Shown: piece by piece, positions 1 through 13,400 of the stretch
How positions within the stretch are numbered: position 1 is the first letter of the stretch
How the letters are laid out: each line of letters begins with the position of its first letter
NCBI GenBank assembly: GCA_023630585.1
Contig: CM042546.1
Span: forward strand, 9,902,810-9,966,809
DNA length: 64,000 bases
Direction of reading: 5' to 3'
Source: Cranoglanis bouderius
Taxonomy: Eukaryota > Chordata > Actinopteri > Siluriformes > Cranoglanididae
The notes under the pieces: model-generated
The model's database searches: none
What the model was told of the DNA's origin: nothing
What the model saw: only the letters and a program-made list of their open reading frames with translations
Position numbers and translations under genes: made by a program

Positions 1-193
1 TTGATGGTCTTTGATAGTGAATGTTGGTTGTTGATGATGAATGTTGGTCTTTGATAGTGTTTGAAGTGGCTGTTGGTCTTGGTGGCCTTTGATAGTGAAT
101 GATGTTTGATGGTGAATTATGAAATAATGTTTGTGTTGTATGTGGAATTGTGGGTTCTGTGGCAAATGATACAGTTTAATGGTATCTCATGGG

Positions 194-275
<82 letters not shown>

Positions 276-844
276 TGTAGCTCTATTCACCTGGTGTGAG
301 CGCGACAAGGTGTGAGATAATCAGTCTCATTGTTGAAGGTTCCTGGTGGACAGGGCTTACACACTGTGTCGTGTGTGCTGTTGGCTGAAAAAAAAAAATC
401 ACGTCTCATTTTATTCAAACTGAGTAGGTCAAGTCAATGTTCATCCTCCTCCTCCTTCTCTTCATCATCATCATCATCATCATCATATCAACATGAGATA
501 AAAGTCCACTATGAAGTAGAGTTTGTTAGATAAACATGTCATCCTGGTGACTGAACTTTTGCTTTAAGTTGTTTCTCCGCTCTTCTGAGGTTCTCCTGAA
601 TCGTGGGTTCTCTCTTCTGCTTAAACCCCAGTGTGGGATTTAACACCACGGAGATGTGTCTTGGCTTGAAACCGCTGAGGTTAACGTGTCAGAATGGAGT
701 GGTAAGACAGTACAGAGTAGCTAGTAAGCTAGACACTCTTTTCCTGCACACTTGTTATTTTGGAGCACAGATCACATTCCTGTACAGTACATGTACTGGT
801 CATTGATGAACCTTTTGAACGATGAGTCAAGTGAATTTATTTAC

Positions 845-922
<78 letters not shown>

Positions 923-3237
923 TAAACTCACGGGGAACAGAAACTCCATGTCCTGGTGGGCAGAGGTGAACTGCCTCACATTTCTCACAGTGTTCTTCAG
1001 AATTTCCAGATGTTTGCGTACAGTAGAAACCCACCATACACCCACATTTTGTGTTACTATCTGCTGTGCAGCTCTTCGACGTTTCCAGATGATGGTCTAA
1101 CAAATATTAACAATCATAGTAACAATTATTCCACACTCACATCATTATTATACCTATATAATCTTACTTGTTTAAATGTATTAAATGTAAATATTCTGCT
1201 TACAACATTACATTTTCCAGGTATAAGGTTTCTACTTTGCACGCTAAAACATGTATGAGAGCAGTATATTAACTGTTAATAAACTAATCAGTTTTAATGA
1301 CGTTGGTTCTAAATCAGACATGTTGCCCTTTTGGAAAAAGGCAATACAAAATATTATTGTTTGTTCACCTAGGAACGTTGACAAGAAGTTATTATCTCTG
1401 CATGAAAAATGATTCAGAATGACTCGTATTTATAATGTACTATTTTTTAATACTTTCAAATATCTAAGGGGAATGCCTGTTAGGTGTTAACTCTGTTACC
1501 CTAAAGTAAATTAAATTAAATTAAAAAGAAAATAACATAATGGAGAAATGCATTTTTTATGTTAGTGTCTGGTGTTCGGTGAAGAATGTTGGTGTTCGGT
1601 GAAGAATGTTTGTGTCTGATGGTGTTCGGTGAAGAATGTTGGTGTCTGATGGTGTTCGGTGAAGAATGTTGGTGTTCGGTGAAGAATGTTGGTGTCTGAT
1701 GGTGTTCGGTGAAGAATGTTGGTGTTCGGTGAAGAATGTTGGTGTCTGATGGTGTTCAGTGAAGAATGTTGGTGTTTGATGGTGTTCGGTGAAGAATGTT
1801 GGTGTTCGGTGAAGAATGTTGGTGTATGATGGTGTTCGGTGAAGATTGTTGGTGTTCGGTGAAGAATGTTTGTGTCTGATGGTGTTCGGTGAAGAATGTT
1901 GGTGTCTGATGGTGTTCGGTGAAGAATGTTTGTGTCTGATGGTGTTCGGTGAAGAATGTTGGTGTTCGGTGAAGAATGTTGGTGTATGATGGTGTTCGCT
2001 GAAGAAGGTTGGTGTTCGGTGAAGAATGCTCGTGTCTGATGGTGTTCGGTGAAGAATGTTAGTGTTCGGTGAAGAATGTTTGTGTCTGATGGTGTTCGGT
2101 GAAGAAGGTTGGTGTTCGGCGAAGGATTTTGGTGTCTGATGGTGTTCGGTGAAGAAGGTTGATGTCTGTCTGTGTTTGGTGAAGAATATTGGTGTCTGAT
2201 GGTGTTTATTGGTATCTAATTGTAAATCTTTGTGTTTTGGTGAAGAACATCACTGTATGCTGGTATTTGATGGTGAAACTTACGAGAGTCACATGTATTA
2301 CATTTCAAGCAATTTTCTATATAGTTATCATTCTCTGTGTACAAGCCATCAGGACAGGGTTTACACTGCGTATCTGTAGCTCCATTACAGTGCCGTGACA
2401 CATGGTTCCCTGAAACAGACAGAGAAATAAACACACTATTTGTATAAAATGTACTATTTTTAAGAAGAAGCTGATTTATAGTATTTTGTGTTATTTCACT
2501 GTGGCTTTAAATTCGAAAACTACTTTATTGCACATAATAACTGTAATCTGTTAATAATTATGTGTACTATTTAAGATTATACAAGTATTATTATACAAGT
2601 TATGAGTTTGTTTCCAAAACAGAATGTTACAGTAGTGTTGTGGGAGCGTTTATAAATGTTATGAAATGTAAGGATATCTGAACAACACCCCAAAAAAACA
2701 GTCTGAATGTTTTACAAAGCAAACATTCCTCATACGGTAACGTTTCAGAAACCTTCTGGTAACGTACAGTTGTTGGCTGGGACACAATCAAGAAATGAAC
2801 TGTTTACGACATAAAACTTTATTTTAAATGTATATGAGGAACTGTAGCATAGATTTTAAATAGACTTTTAATCATACTATTAAAGCACATATTAATTATA
2901 GTATTATTTATGTTTAATTTCTAGCCCAGATATTAAACTGAATAAAATTCATGAAAGAAAGCAATTTTTAACAAAAGAAGTCAATTTTCTTTATCAAAAT
3001 AGTGAAAATGTGTGAACGTGTGAAAGTTATGGCTGTGCGCCAAACGGAAAACGTATAGTTTATAGTATATAGAGGGATTTAATCCGAGGATTCTGAATTA
3101 GTTTTACAGACAAAAATCTGTTCTACTCGATTCATAACGCAAAATATGTAAATCTAAACCGTTTCATATATTTTTCTGATCTGTAACTTTTGAGACTTAC
3201 CTTTTTTACATCTTTTGCAGCAGAAACTGCCGTGTTC
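1..3237 (-). CDS. TNF receptor superfamily ectodomain, TNFRSF14/CD40-like, partial
   Basis: Four minus-strand exons are visible, read right to left: about 3237-3201, 2409-2284, 1096-932 and 384-291. All junctions after the first are phase 1, as is usual in TNFR genes. They encode cysteine-rich domains: a first exon piece with EHGSFCCKRCKK, then GNHVSRHCNGATDTQCKPC, then SCTADSNTKCGCMVGFYC with CEAVHLCPPGHGVSVP, then NSTHDTVCKPCPPGTFNNET. The family binds TNF-type ligands at the cell surface through these disulfide-rich modules. The pattern (a domain ending in CKPCPPGTF after LCPPGHG) resembles fish TNFRSF14/HVEM and CD40. The signal-peptide exon was not found right of 3237, and the transmembrane and cytoplasmic exons must lie left of base 1. 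The acceptor of the 3201-3237 exon is the least certain boundary. Introns hold long GT runs and a 30-bp minisatellite. Family assignment is firm; the exact member is not. Confidence 0.82.
196..274. repeat. (GT)n microsatellite
   Basis: Uninterrupted GT dinucleotide run directly downstream (in minus-strand sense) of the last visible TNFR exon. Its six-frame translations (VCVC or HTHT) are not genes. Confidence 0.97.
846..920. repeat. (GT)n microsatellite
   Basis: Pure GT run that begins about 12 bases after the donor site of the TNFR exon at 932-1096. Confidence 0.97.
1562..2200. repeat. 30/20-bp minisatellite in TNFR intron
   Basis: Tandem array built from a 20-bp block GGTGTTCGGTGAAGAATGTT and a 10-bp block GGTGTCTGAT that alternate irregularly, giving 20- and 30-bp periods over about 600 bp. 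Copies are nearly identical in the middle and decay to the right up to about 2270. A related degenerate TTGATGGTCTTTGATAGTGAATG array opens the window at 1-115. Noncoding; lies in the intron between the exons at 932-1096 and 2284-2409. Confidence 0.95.
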
Positions 3238-3436
3238 CTGACGGTCCGTGGAACAGGTCACATTTAAAAGTTTCCGCATTATAAGTTTTTTGAATTTAAA
3301 CAATTAATAATGTGTTTCCTTAAGGTCCCTTAAAGTTCTGTATTTGTCGTGGTTTCTCTTTGTCCTAGAATTGGTTACATTTTACATGCTTTATGCTGTC
3401 TCTGTCACTTCCTCTGTCTCTGATTTTATCATCCCG

Positions 3437-3440
<4 letters not shown>

Positions 3441-3505
<65 letters not shown>

Positions 3506-3551
3506 CCCTCACCTCACTCTATCTTGCAGTCAAGAACATAGTCAAGAAGAA

Positions 3552-3592
<41 letters not shown>

Positions 3593-3640
3593 GTGTGTGT
3601 GTGAGAGAGAGAGAGATGGAGAGAGAGAGAGAGAGATGAA
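3441..3640. repeat. Compound (CT)n, (GT)n and (GA)n microsatellites
   Basis: A CT run at 3441-3501 is followed by a short unique stretch, then a GT run at about 3556-3602 that passes into GA repeats to about 3640. Open frames over it are low-complexity artefacts. Confidence 0.95.
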
Positions 3641-6119
3641 GAAAACACAGAAGTCATATCTGTATGTCTGGCTGAACTTCAAAGCACATCTGAAATCCTA
3701 TTTTTAACACTTCCCCTTGTCCACCAATCTAATGTTTATCATCTAATGCTCTTTTCAGTGAGTCAAATCATTTGACATGACTCGCCAATAAGAGTCGACT
3801 CTTCTTGCTCACAAGCCATTGGCTCATTGATATTTTCTCCTAAAACGGACAAAGTTGGCAATATTGAGATTTTTCGAATGGGTGACCTAACAAACTCACA
3901 CGTTTCAATCACAGAGGACACTCGTGTGCCGTATGGACAGACCAGACGGGTCAGAAGTTGCAAAAAAGGTTTTACAAACATTTTCAGGAGTAAAAGGCAG
4001 CAGGGTGGTACAGCTGTCCAGGGTCACCGGTATTCCCAATTCACACCCAGTAATCCCGGGACAGGCTCCAGGTCCACCTCACACTGACCAGGACAGAGCG
4101 CTTAACGAAGACTAATGAATGCAGAAGAGGATTTTTTTAAAGTTAAAATGACTCATATATGCGAACCAACCCATCTGTAAACGAAACATGAATATTTGGG
4201 AGAATTCCTTAATTTCTAGCTTTCATTAGTGACCCACACTGCAGTAGTCTTCTCACTGGATATTTATTTGTGGTTAGCATATTCAGTAGTTAACTAGCAA
4301 CAGAAGAAAAGCTGAAAAAGGGCGGTCAACAATGTTACAGTAAATAGTTGGGGGTTTTATACTCAACCACAGACCACAAAAACAGGATGTAAGACAAAAA
4401 GTTACAGAGCGTCTAATTCTTCTTTCTGAACCTTTCGGTGTGTGTGCACGTACTGCCCCCTGTCTGCGTTTCTGTGGTAGTACTTTTCATCTGTCGGTCA
4501 GCCAGTTCAAAGTTTACCCTGTGAATATTTATGGAGTATCCTTTCAAATTTTAAGTCATTTTCCAAATAAAAGGAAGTGTGAATAATTGCTCTTAAAAAC
4601 AGATTGATGGGAAACACTATCGACTTTTTAGTGCAGGAATTTTAGGTTTTTGATGACACTTGTTAACAAAAACTCCAGACTACAGTTCAATTTTGGAATC
4701 CATTACATCTATTTTTATGCGAATGATAAAAGCGTGCATAGTTCAACCTGAATGAGAAGATCTTAAAGGATGTGTCAACAGCAACCATTACAGTGGATGG
4801 ATGACGGGACCAATTAATCACCAGTGGAAGAGGAGGGCACAGAAATCCTGGATGGATTTGGCATTGAGGTTGGAAAATGTCTAGCAATAACAGTCAGGAA
4901 CACTACCAGTTTGACGTTACATCATGTCCAGAGTCCTGACAGAGTCCTGTTAAGCTGCTTTGTGATGATGTCTACTCTTAAAATTGAATTGAGAGGGCTT
5001 ACTTAATGTATTTCTTCCATTGCTAGTCTCAAAATGAATGGGAACATGGATGGACAATGACGAGGAAGGAAAGATCTTTTTTGCTGAAAACTTCATGTAC
5101 CATTAAAGAACTTGGGGGAAACTCAGGATGCTCTAGTGGAGAAGGTGAAGTTTGAAGGTTCAAGGATATCAGCGCCATAATATGTAGGACCAATTGTGTC
5201 ACCATGTTGGTGAACCACTCATTATGTGCATAGTGGTGGAAATCTGAAGACTGAAGTCTGGGGAATGGATAACGTCAGTGCAATAATGGGCACTAACCCA
5301 AGAACTTGATGTCTAAGATCAGTAATTTGGGTTTCTTGAATTTTAGGAAATCTCTGGCAACATGATGCTGCTGGTTCTTCCATTCCAGCAGGTTCGGGTG
5401 GTAAGCAAGATCCCAGCGACTGAGGGTTTGGAGAAGGAGCTACAGAGCAGAAGAAGAGTGGAATTGACCACCTAGAGGCCTGGACAAAAAATTGCCAGGA
5501 ATTTAAGGAACACAGCTGATGCAGGGAGATGGTGACCCCTGTGATGGTCCTCTCTCGTCTGGACAAGGGTTTGGCTTCTTCACAGCTTTGGACATGATGA
5601 TGTGAAGTAGCCTGGCCTTCTGCATTCTGGAGATGCAAACACTTCTCTGTTTATGGCTTAACAGAGGAGTCATGTACCTTTCAATCTGTTCATCTGGGTC
5701 TGAAGAAAATTCCAGAACGTTCTCGGCAGTGATGGATTTGTCTCAGAGGATCATGAAGAGATGTGACAAATGGTGAGGAAACCGAATTAATTCCTGGAAC
5801 AAACAATGCTGTAGTGTGTGTTGCAGTCTCTCCATTACAGAGTGTGTTTGTGTAGCGTTAAAATGTTGTTCTTCCATGCTTTTTCAAGTAACGCTTCAAG
5901 GCTAACATCAAACAAGATTGCAAGAATACATTTTAGCTCCCATACTGACACAAAACATAATTCAAAAAACAAAAAGAAATAAAAAACATCAGAAGGCAAA
6001 TAGTAAGAAAAAAAATCATTTGAAATGGATAAAGCTGTAAGAAGACTGCTGCTGGGCAAAAAATAAACATGTTATGACAGCCAATGACTGAGGCTAACAA
6101 TTTAACTAGCTAGCATATA
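3641..6119. other. No gene recognised
   Basis: I see no supported exon here. A 138-codon minus-strand frame at 5222-5638 has no domain, repeat or signal that I recognise and no convincing splice context. The first exon of the TNFR gene may lie in this stretch but I could not place it. Confidence 0.5.
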
Positions 6120-7020
6120 GCATATACTGTAGAAACAAGACGGAACCATCCGAAACATCGACATTTACCTCAGATGTGTTGATAAATCAGTAAGAAAAAA
6201 CTCCATAAGTCAAATTACACTAGCTGTTGCTAAGCGACAAGGAAATACATGCACAGAGCATTTGCTAGCTAATGATTGACAATGCTGGATGTAGCCTTGA
6301 AGTCTTTTATACAGACAGTGTAAAGGGACAGAACCGTGCGGAACATCAACATTTACCACAGATGAGTTGGTAAATTACTAAGAAAAGCTTCTGTGCAACT
6401 AAAATTGTACTGTTAGTTTTACATTTTAATTTTAATTACGCTTGGCATCGACTGCTAAACTAAGTTAGCGAAATGTCAGTGTTGTGGCAGGGGTGTTTTA
6501 ATTCGTCAGAACACTGTTGCCTGGCTAACACCTTAGCTAGCTAACGATTGATTGAGAATTATAAAAAAAAAAGCTAGCTAGAATGTAGCCTTGAAGTCTT
6601 TTATACACAGTGTAAAGACACGGCGTCAGCAGAAATGAGACCGGGTTGTCTGGAACATCGGCATTTACCTCAGACGTGTTGTTAAATTAGTAAGAATATA
6701 TTTTGTTCAAATGAAATTAGACTTAATTACACTTAGCATCAACTTTTAACCCAGTTTAATGAGAACTGTCATTCTGATAAGCTTCAATATTGTAGCACAA
6801 GTGTTTTGTACGTTATGGATAAGTTAGCTAATGATCGAGGTATACACTTTAGCTAGCTAGCATGTGGGCTCTAAATAGGCTTTTATACAGACAGTGACCG
6901 TGGAAACAAGACAGAACTGTCCAGAACATCAACATTTACCTCAGATCTGTTAGTAAATTAGTGAGGAAAGACTCGGTTGAAATAAAATTAGACTTTAATT
7001 GCACTTAGCGTACACTTTTA
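6120..7020. repeat. Diverged tandem repeat, ~300-bp unit
   Basis: A block with the core AACATCAACATTTACCTCAG, followed by a GTTGGTAAATTAGTAAGAAAA-like tail, recurs near 6155, 6340, 6655 and 6925. Each copy is preceded by AGCTAGCTAG-type sequence and by a line resembling TAGCCTTGAAGTCTTTTATA. Spacing is about 180-315 bp and copies differ at many bases, so this is an old array. The same core returns near 11065 inside the mboat1 gene. Confidence 0.75.
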
Positions 7021-7230
7021 ACTGGTTAAATCTGTAATCTTCTCATAAACATGAACACATGACTGCATTTGTATCTAGAATAAGAACAATAAATGAATTG
7101 TTTATTTGAAACCTCGCTTTATTTATTTTTTTATTCAAAAAGATATCTTTAAAAAAAAAAAAAAAGGTAGCCCTCAAATATGTTTTCATCAAAATCTCAG
7201 ATATACACACACTGTATATATGCGCACACA

Positions 7231-8715
7231 CAGTGCTGAGAAAAAGTATTTGCCCCCATCCTGATTTCTTCTGTTTTTTATATATCTCATAATAAATTGT
7301 TTCAGAAATGTAAACAAAATCTAAGATAAAACAAAGGCAACCTGAGTAAACACAAAATACAGTTTTTAAATGATGTTGTTTATTGAAGCAAAAAAGTTAT
7401 CCAATACCAACTAGGCCTGTGTGAAAATGTATTTGCCCCCGTAGTTACAAATTCCCCAAATCTATGAAACTGCATCCATAATGGGGTTCAGCTGGACTAG
7501 ACACAACCAGGTCTGATTACTGCAAATCCTGTTCAATCACATCAACACTTAAATACAACTTTATCAACAGCATGAGGTTGGTTAAAAGCTCTTACCCAGT
7601 AACACACTATGCCAAAGTTGAAAGAAATTCCGGAAATGGTGAGGAAGAAGGTGATTGAAATACATCAGTCTGGGAAGGGTTACAAAGCAAAGCAGTGAGT
7701 GCCGTTATCTCCAAATGGAAAAACACGGCATAGCAGCGAACCTTCGCAGAAGTGGCCCACCTTCCAAAATTCCTCCAAGAGCACAGCAACGACTCATCCA
7801 GGAAGTCACAAAAGAGCCAAGGACAACATCAAAGGACCTACAGGCCTCTCTTGCATCAATAAAGGTCACTGTTCATGACTCCACTATCAGAAAGACACTG
7901 GGCAAAAATGGCATCCATGGAAGAGTGGTGAGGTGAAAACCACTGCTAACCCAGAAGAACATTAAGGCTCGTCTGAATTTTTGCCAAAACACACCTCGAT
8001 GCTCCTCAAACCTTTTGTGAGAATGTTCTGTGGACTGATGAGTCGAAAGTGGAACTGTTTGGAAGACAGGGGTCCCGTTACATCTGGCGTAAAGCAAACA
8101 CAGAGTTCCACAGAAAGAACATCATACCTACGGTCAAGCATGGTGGTGGCAGTGTGATGGTGTGGGGATGTTTTGCTGCTTCAGGGCCTGGGGAACTTGC
8201 AATAATTGAGGGAAACATGAATTCTGCTCTCTAGTAGAAAATCTTAAAGGAGAATGTCCGGTCTTCAGTCCGTAAATTAAAACTCAAGCGCAACTGGATT
8301 ATGCAGCAAGACAACGATCCAAAGTATAGGAGTAAGTCCACCTCTGAATGACTCAAAAAAAGCAAAATGAAAGTTTTACCAATTGAACCAACTGAGATGC
8401 TGTGGCAGGACTTTAAACGGGCAGTTCATGCTAGAAAACCCTTCAGTGTGGCTGAACTAAAGCAGTTATGCAAAGAAGAGTCGGCCAAAATTCCACCACA
8501 GCGCTGTGAAAGACTGGTCTCCAGTTATCAGAAGTGTTTCACATGGGTGATAGGTGTTGGATAATTTTTTTTTATTGAAGCAAAAAAAATAAATAAAAAC
8601 TGTATTGTGTGTTTACTCGGGTTGCCTTTGTTTTATTTTCCATTTAATTTGAAAACCTAAAACTATTTAGTATGAGATATACACAAAAACAGAAGAAATC
8701 TTTTTCACAGCACTG
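7231..8715 (+). mobile_element. Tc1/mariner element, family A, inactivated
   Basis: Terminal inverted repeats begin CAGTGCTGAGAAAAAGTATT at the left and end with the complement of CAGTGCTGTGAAAAAG at the right. A TA follows on the right; the left flank is CA, so one target copy has mutated. Between them lies a plus-strand Tc1 transposase broken into pieces: 7655-7936 (HTH part, with PRTTSKDLQASL), 8049-8234 (NTIPTVKHGGG-type block, here IIPTVKHGGGSVMVWGCF) and 8367-8564 (C-terminal, with a degraded PIEPTEMLWQDFK). Frameshifts and stop codons separate them, so it cannot encode a working enzyme. A short derivative of the same family is at 53953-54043. Confidence 0.93.
7614..8564 (+). pseudogene. 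Tc1-like transposase pseudogene
   Basis: Remnant transposase of the element at 7231-8715. The start region reads like the usual Tc1 N terminus (KLKEIPEMVRKKVIEIHQSG, around 7611-7680). The middle keeps the HGGG box and the end keeps the EESAKIPPQRCERLVSSYQK motif. The catalytic DDE motif is not intact in any single frame, and several frameshifts are present. Confidence 0.88.
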
Positions 8716-8946
8716 TAAATAAATACATATTAGACAACATTAATTTACAATTAATACTCTGGTCCCAAACCTGTGTAATACCCCAAGTTTAAAGTTTTAA
8801 AAACACTTAACAATGACACAATTAATTTACTTAGTAAAGATGTGATGTGTCCATCTTGTCTTCATAATAGCTAGTGCAGCATGGCGTGATGCAGGGCCAT
8901 TTAGTCCTTTTTCAGACCTACAGTTCAGTCATCATCATCCGTGGAG

Positions 8947-8947
<1 letters not shown>

Positions 8948-9019
<72 letters not shown>
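8948..9019. repeat. (GT)n microsatellite
   Basis: Pure GT run downstream of the mboat1-like stop codon (minus-strand sense). Confidence 0.96.
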
Positions 9020-9020
<1 letters not shown>

Positions 9021-9126
9021 CATGAACCGAGAGTAAGGACACATTATGGCAGGCAGTTACGCTCCGGCCCAGCTTGCTTTGTCGCTCACACAGAGCGTCC
9101 TTTGTGCAGCTCTCAGGCCATTGCAG

Positions 9127-9128
<2 letters not shown>

Positions 9129-9184
<56 letters not shown>
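9129..9184. repeat. (CT)n(CA)n microsatellite in mboat1 3' region
   Basis: CT repeats change to CA repeats ten bases before the end of the mboat1-like coding sequence (stop complement at 9195-9197). It therefore lies in the presumed 3' UTR of that gene. Confidence 0.95.
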
Positions 9185-9186
<2 letters not shown>

Positions 9187-9194
9187 TGGGTTAT

Positions 9195-10251
9195 TTATTC
9201 TCCCTTAACGTTATTGTTGGAGTGCTGGGCATGGAGATCATGCCTCCTGGGTCTGCTGGGCAGGACGAGCATCGCCAGAATGCTAATGATGTGCACATGG
9301 AAGTACATGGACCTGAGAGACAGAACAATTTATTTACTTTTATTCCCCCATCGAATATTCATTTAAAATCCATAACAAAGTTTACACGGTTAACTCGTCT
9401 CCTACGCTGGTTCTGATGCACAGATTTGGGTTTCATTACAAACCAGCTTTCTCAGTACCTCTGTGTAAAACCGATTCAGGTTGTGATGTCACAAAATATG
9501 GTGCAGAAATTATGCGAATTAGCACAGAGTTACAGCGACAACTAAACTTCTAGCTGCAAATGATTGCTGGAGATGAACAGAGATGATGGTTGTCATGGTA
9601 ACGTAGCTATATTCTGGCAGGTTTAAATGAATCGGTGAGGATGTAACTCGAGACCCGTAACTAAGCCGAGCTACTAGCAGTCCGCTTACTGGCTAGCTAA
9701 GTTATTTAAATCTAAACCAAGCAATGTCAGCTAATTTGCATATTCATGGCATTTTCATGCCAAGATTCTGGTATTTTCTTCTTAAAAGAAATGTCACCCA
9801 TAAATGTAGCCATACTGAAAACATTTCTATAGGCACACGATGATAACGGGCGCAAATGTTTTAAATTTACAACATTAAATTATAATAATTCTAAATAAAA
9901 GACTCAGGTTTGAGATGAGGAATTGAACCCGGGCGTCGCTTGCCTGTAATAGATGATGGTCGGCTCCACGGCCAGCAGTAAGAACGGCATGACTGTGTAA
10001 CAGATGGTCAGCTGCGTCGCCGCCCAGGTGATGACGTCATACGCCAGCTTGACGGAGCGAGAGCGCAAGAAACGGTGGCGGAAATTCCTGCGGACCTGCC
10101 AATCACGACACAGAGGGGAGTGTAGGAGTGAGCGTGAAGTTAACAATGAAGAACTGTGATGTCACTCGGGTGACTTGTCTGTCCGTCTTATCGTGTAAAC
10201 CATTTTGTGTTTAGGCCGTCGAAAAAGGGAAACAACGGACACGCAGACATA

Positions 10252-10316
<65 letters not shown>

Positions 10317-10454
10317 CTCACAGCACGGGCGGTGAGTGTGATGGGGATGCCTGTGAGGAAGGTGAAGTAATATCCAGGGTAAACTCCGTGCCACAGCGCC
10401 GACAGCAGGAACGTCAGTGGCGTCTGGAAATACGGCACACGATCGTAACACACA

Positions 10455-10492
<38 letters not shown>

Positions 10493-13400
10493 GATTAGCA
10501 TCATTAATATTATTACTAATTATAATAGTAATAATAATAATAAGGAGAAGAAGAATAGTTTGTACCTCTTGAGCCACACCCCTGTCTGAATGTTCCAGTT
10601 GTCGATGAAAGATTTGAGGCTGGTCGCTGTCTGTTTATGGGAAGAAATAAATGAACCTACTTTAAAAAAAAAAAAAAAAAAATTTGGCAGAGATATATTT
10701 GAATTGGTTCGTGATCTTTAGGTGCCGATATTTTAAATAAAAATATTTTTAAAAATAAATGAATAAAAACCCAGGAAGATCCCGTCCAGACATTTCTTCG
10801 AGATTATTTTAAATCACACATCACTGGGATTCGCAAACAGAGACAACTCCTGCACTGTAGTCTGAGATGACTTCGATGTATGTGTGTAGCTTGGTAGTTA
10901 GCATTAGCTTGCTAACTATATTAACTTGCTAACTATATTAGTGTTTTGTCAGAAGACTGTTGCTAGGCTTCCTAATGATCGAGAGTAATGATGTAGCTAG
11001 CTAGGACGTAGCCTTAGAATCTTTTACACGGACAGTGATGGTGGAAACGAAAGAGAATTATCCGGAACATCAACATTTACCTCAGATGTGTTGGTAAATT
11101 AGTGAGGGGAAAAAAATTCTGGTGAACTGTAATTATATTATAAAGAGTTTCAAAGTGAAAGGACACTGTTGCTAGGTGACGAGGAAATGCATACAGTGAG
11201 CATGAGCTAGCTAATTATGGAGGCTAATGGTTCAGCTAGCTAGAAGTCTTTTATCTTTTACCTCAGGTGTGTTAGGTAAATTACTAAGAAAATAGTTTTT
11301 TGAAGTAAAATTACACTTTAATTATACTTAGCTTCTACTGCTAACTTGCCAAAGCTTTAATAAGCACTAGTTAGCGTCAACTTGCTAGCTATATTAGTCC
11401 TCTCAGTTGACAATACAGAAGCTAAATAATTAAAAAAGTTTAGCTGCATTTTTACTTCATAGATCCCCACAAGTCTTTCTCGTATTTACATATAGCTAGC
11501 AAGCTAACTCTAACTAGCAAGCTAACTCTAACTAGCAAGCTACATATGTTGCCTAATGTTAGCGAGCTAAATATAAATGAGAATGACAATAGCAAGCTAT
11601 AAACATAAAAATGACGGTTATTCAAATATCATGATGAGCGTGTCAATGGGGCAGCTGGGCGTGTCAATTGGGCAGCTGGGCGTGTCAATGGGGACAGATG
11701 GGCGTGTCATTAGGGCATTACAATACTTATAAATACAGATGCATGCATAGAAGTGGAAATTACGTCCACGTGGGTCCTCAAAGACAAGCCCACATTCCCA
11801 TTTATGGCCTTTAAGCCACGCCCACTCAGAACAGAGTCCATTTCCATGTATGTATTTAATGACATTAAAAACATTTATATCTATTTATACTAATATGTTA
11901 GTGTATACAATATTGTGAGTGTTGTAGATTACGATGCATCGTAAAACTTGCCTAATTGTGTGTTTGTTTTTGTTTTTTTAAATAATAAATAAACTTGCCT
12001 CGATTTCCCAGATGTGGATGTTTGAGACGAGGTCCCAGGACACTCGGCCATTCTGGTCTCGTCCTCTGATTCCGTATCCGGCTGCGTTATGGACTGCATC
12101 AGCTGAACAGAGGAACATCTCATACACTCAGACGGCATTGAGAAGCACAACACACACCACACAAGCGGCCACATTGTGTAGCGACGTCACACCTACAAAC
12201 ACTTATATTGTGTTCCTATAAAAGCCCCATTAAAACACCACGCCACGGCACTGCGCTAACAGTACCCGCTCTGAGTTAGCATTACTGAGCACACAATGGG
12301 AACAGTAACGAAGACTCACCGAGAGTCCACGCGAAGTAGAACTTGGGCCGGGCCGCCTGGGTGGAGACGAAGGCGTACGCTAGCCTGCTGAGGAACGAGG
12401 CCTCGTTAATGAACCACGGGTCCACGTTGTAGTCGATTGGGAACCTTCTGGTGACGGTGAAGAACCAGAAGAGGCAGCCGACACACACCGTCAACTTCTG
12501 ACACACGGCTCTCTGTGGAGGGAGGAGCAGATCCCGCTTATCATACACATGCTAACAATCTTCACTTGCTATAAAGTGTAAAAGCAGTTAGCAATCACAA
12601 TGCACTGGGCTGTATAATGGTCTGGCATGTTACAGACAAAAAATTACTGTGTGTGTGTGTGTGTGTGTGTGCATGAATAAGTCTTTGTCCCTCACCACAG
12701 GCGAGGGTTCTGCTTGTGCGTCGTAGCCGTTGTGCTGCAGTTTGTGTTGGAGTTTGTTGTGAACGTTGCATCCCTCGATGAACTCAATGTAGTCGCTGTA
12801 ATTGCTGCACGGCCCCACCAGGATGCTCATGAAGTTCAGCGTGTAGCTCAGGTACTCCAGCAGCGACGGCCGGGTGCTGTGGCAAAAAAACAAACAAACA
12901 AACAAAACAAAACAAAAAAAAACACACACGCTAAATCTCATTAGCTTAACTTCGTCAGGCTAATCAGTTTAGTGCTAACAGGCTAAACCTGACCTTACAG
13001 CAGCACTTTTCCACACAAACATGAACAGTATGAAACTTTACTGTAGTCACGGCTGATGGTTTTAGCAATGAAATGCTAACGGCTAAAATACTGTGTTTGC
13101 TTTAAGATTAAAGCTAAAGTTTTTATTTGTGTTGCAGTTGATCATGTTAGCCTGGGTGCTTAAGTCAGTTCATTTACTTTGGATTTTTAGTAAAAATGAT
13201 ATTTTAGCGTGCATACTTTGATGCTAGTTTCTGTGTTAGCATGTTTACTATAATGCTAGTTAACAGCTAGTTACTGGATTAGCCTGATTACTATGATGCT
13301 AATTTACAGTTATGGACCGCTTCATATAACAGTTAAACATATACGCTAGTTCATATGTTAGCCAGCATCAACATAAACACTAAAATGACTTCATTTTCAC

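Noticed and set aside
1562..2200. CRISPR-like array
   Set aside because: The repeats are head-to-tail without unique spacers; it is a eukaryotic minisatellite.
5222..5638. 138-codon minus-strand frame
   Set aside because: No motif, no family resemblance, no convincing splice context; probably chance or an ancient repeat.
9912..9932. GGGTTCAATTCC box resembling a tRNA B box on the minus strand beside mboat1 exon 12
   Set aside because: There is no A box or foldable tRNA around it; upstream lies coding exon sequence.
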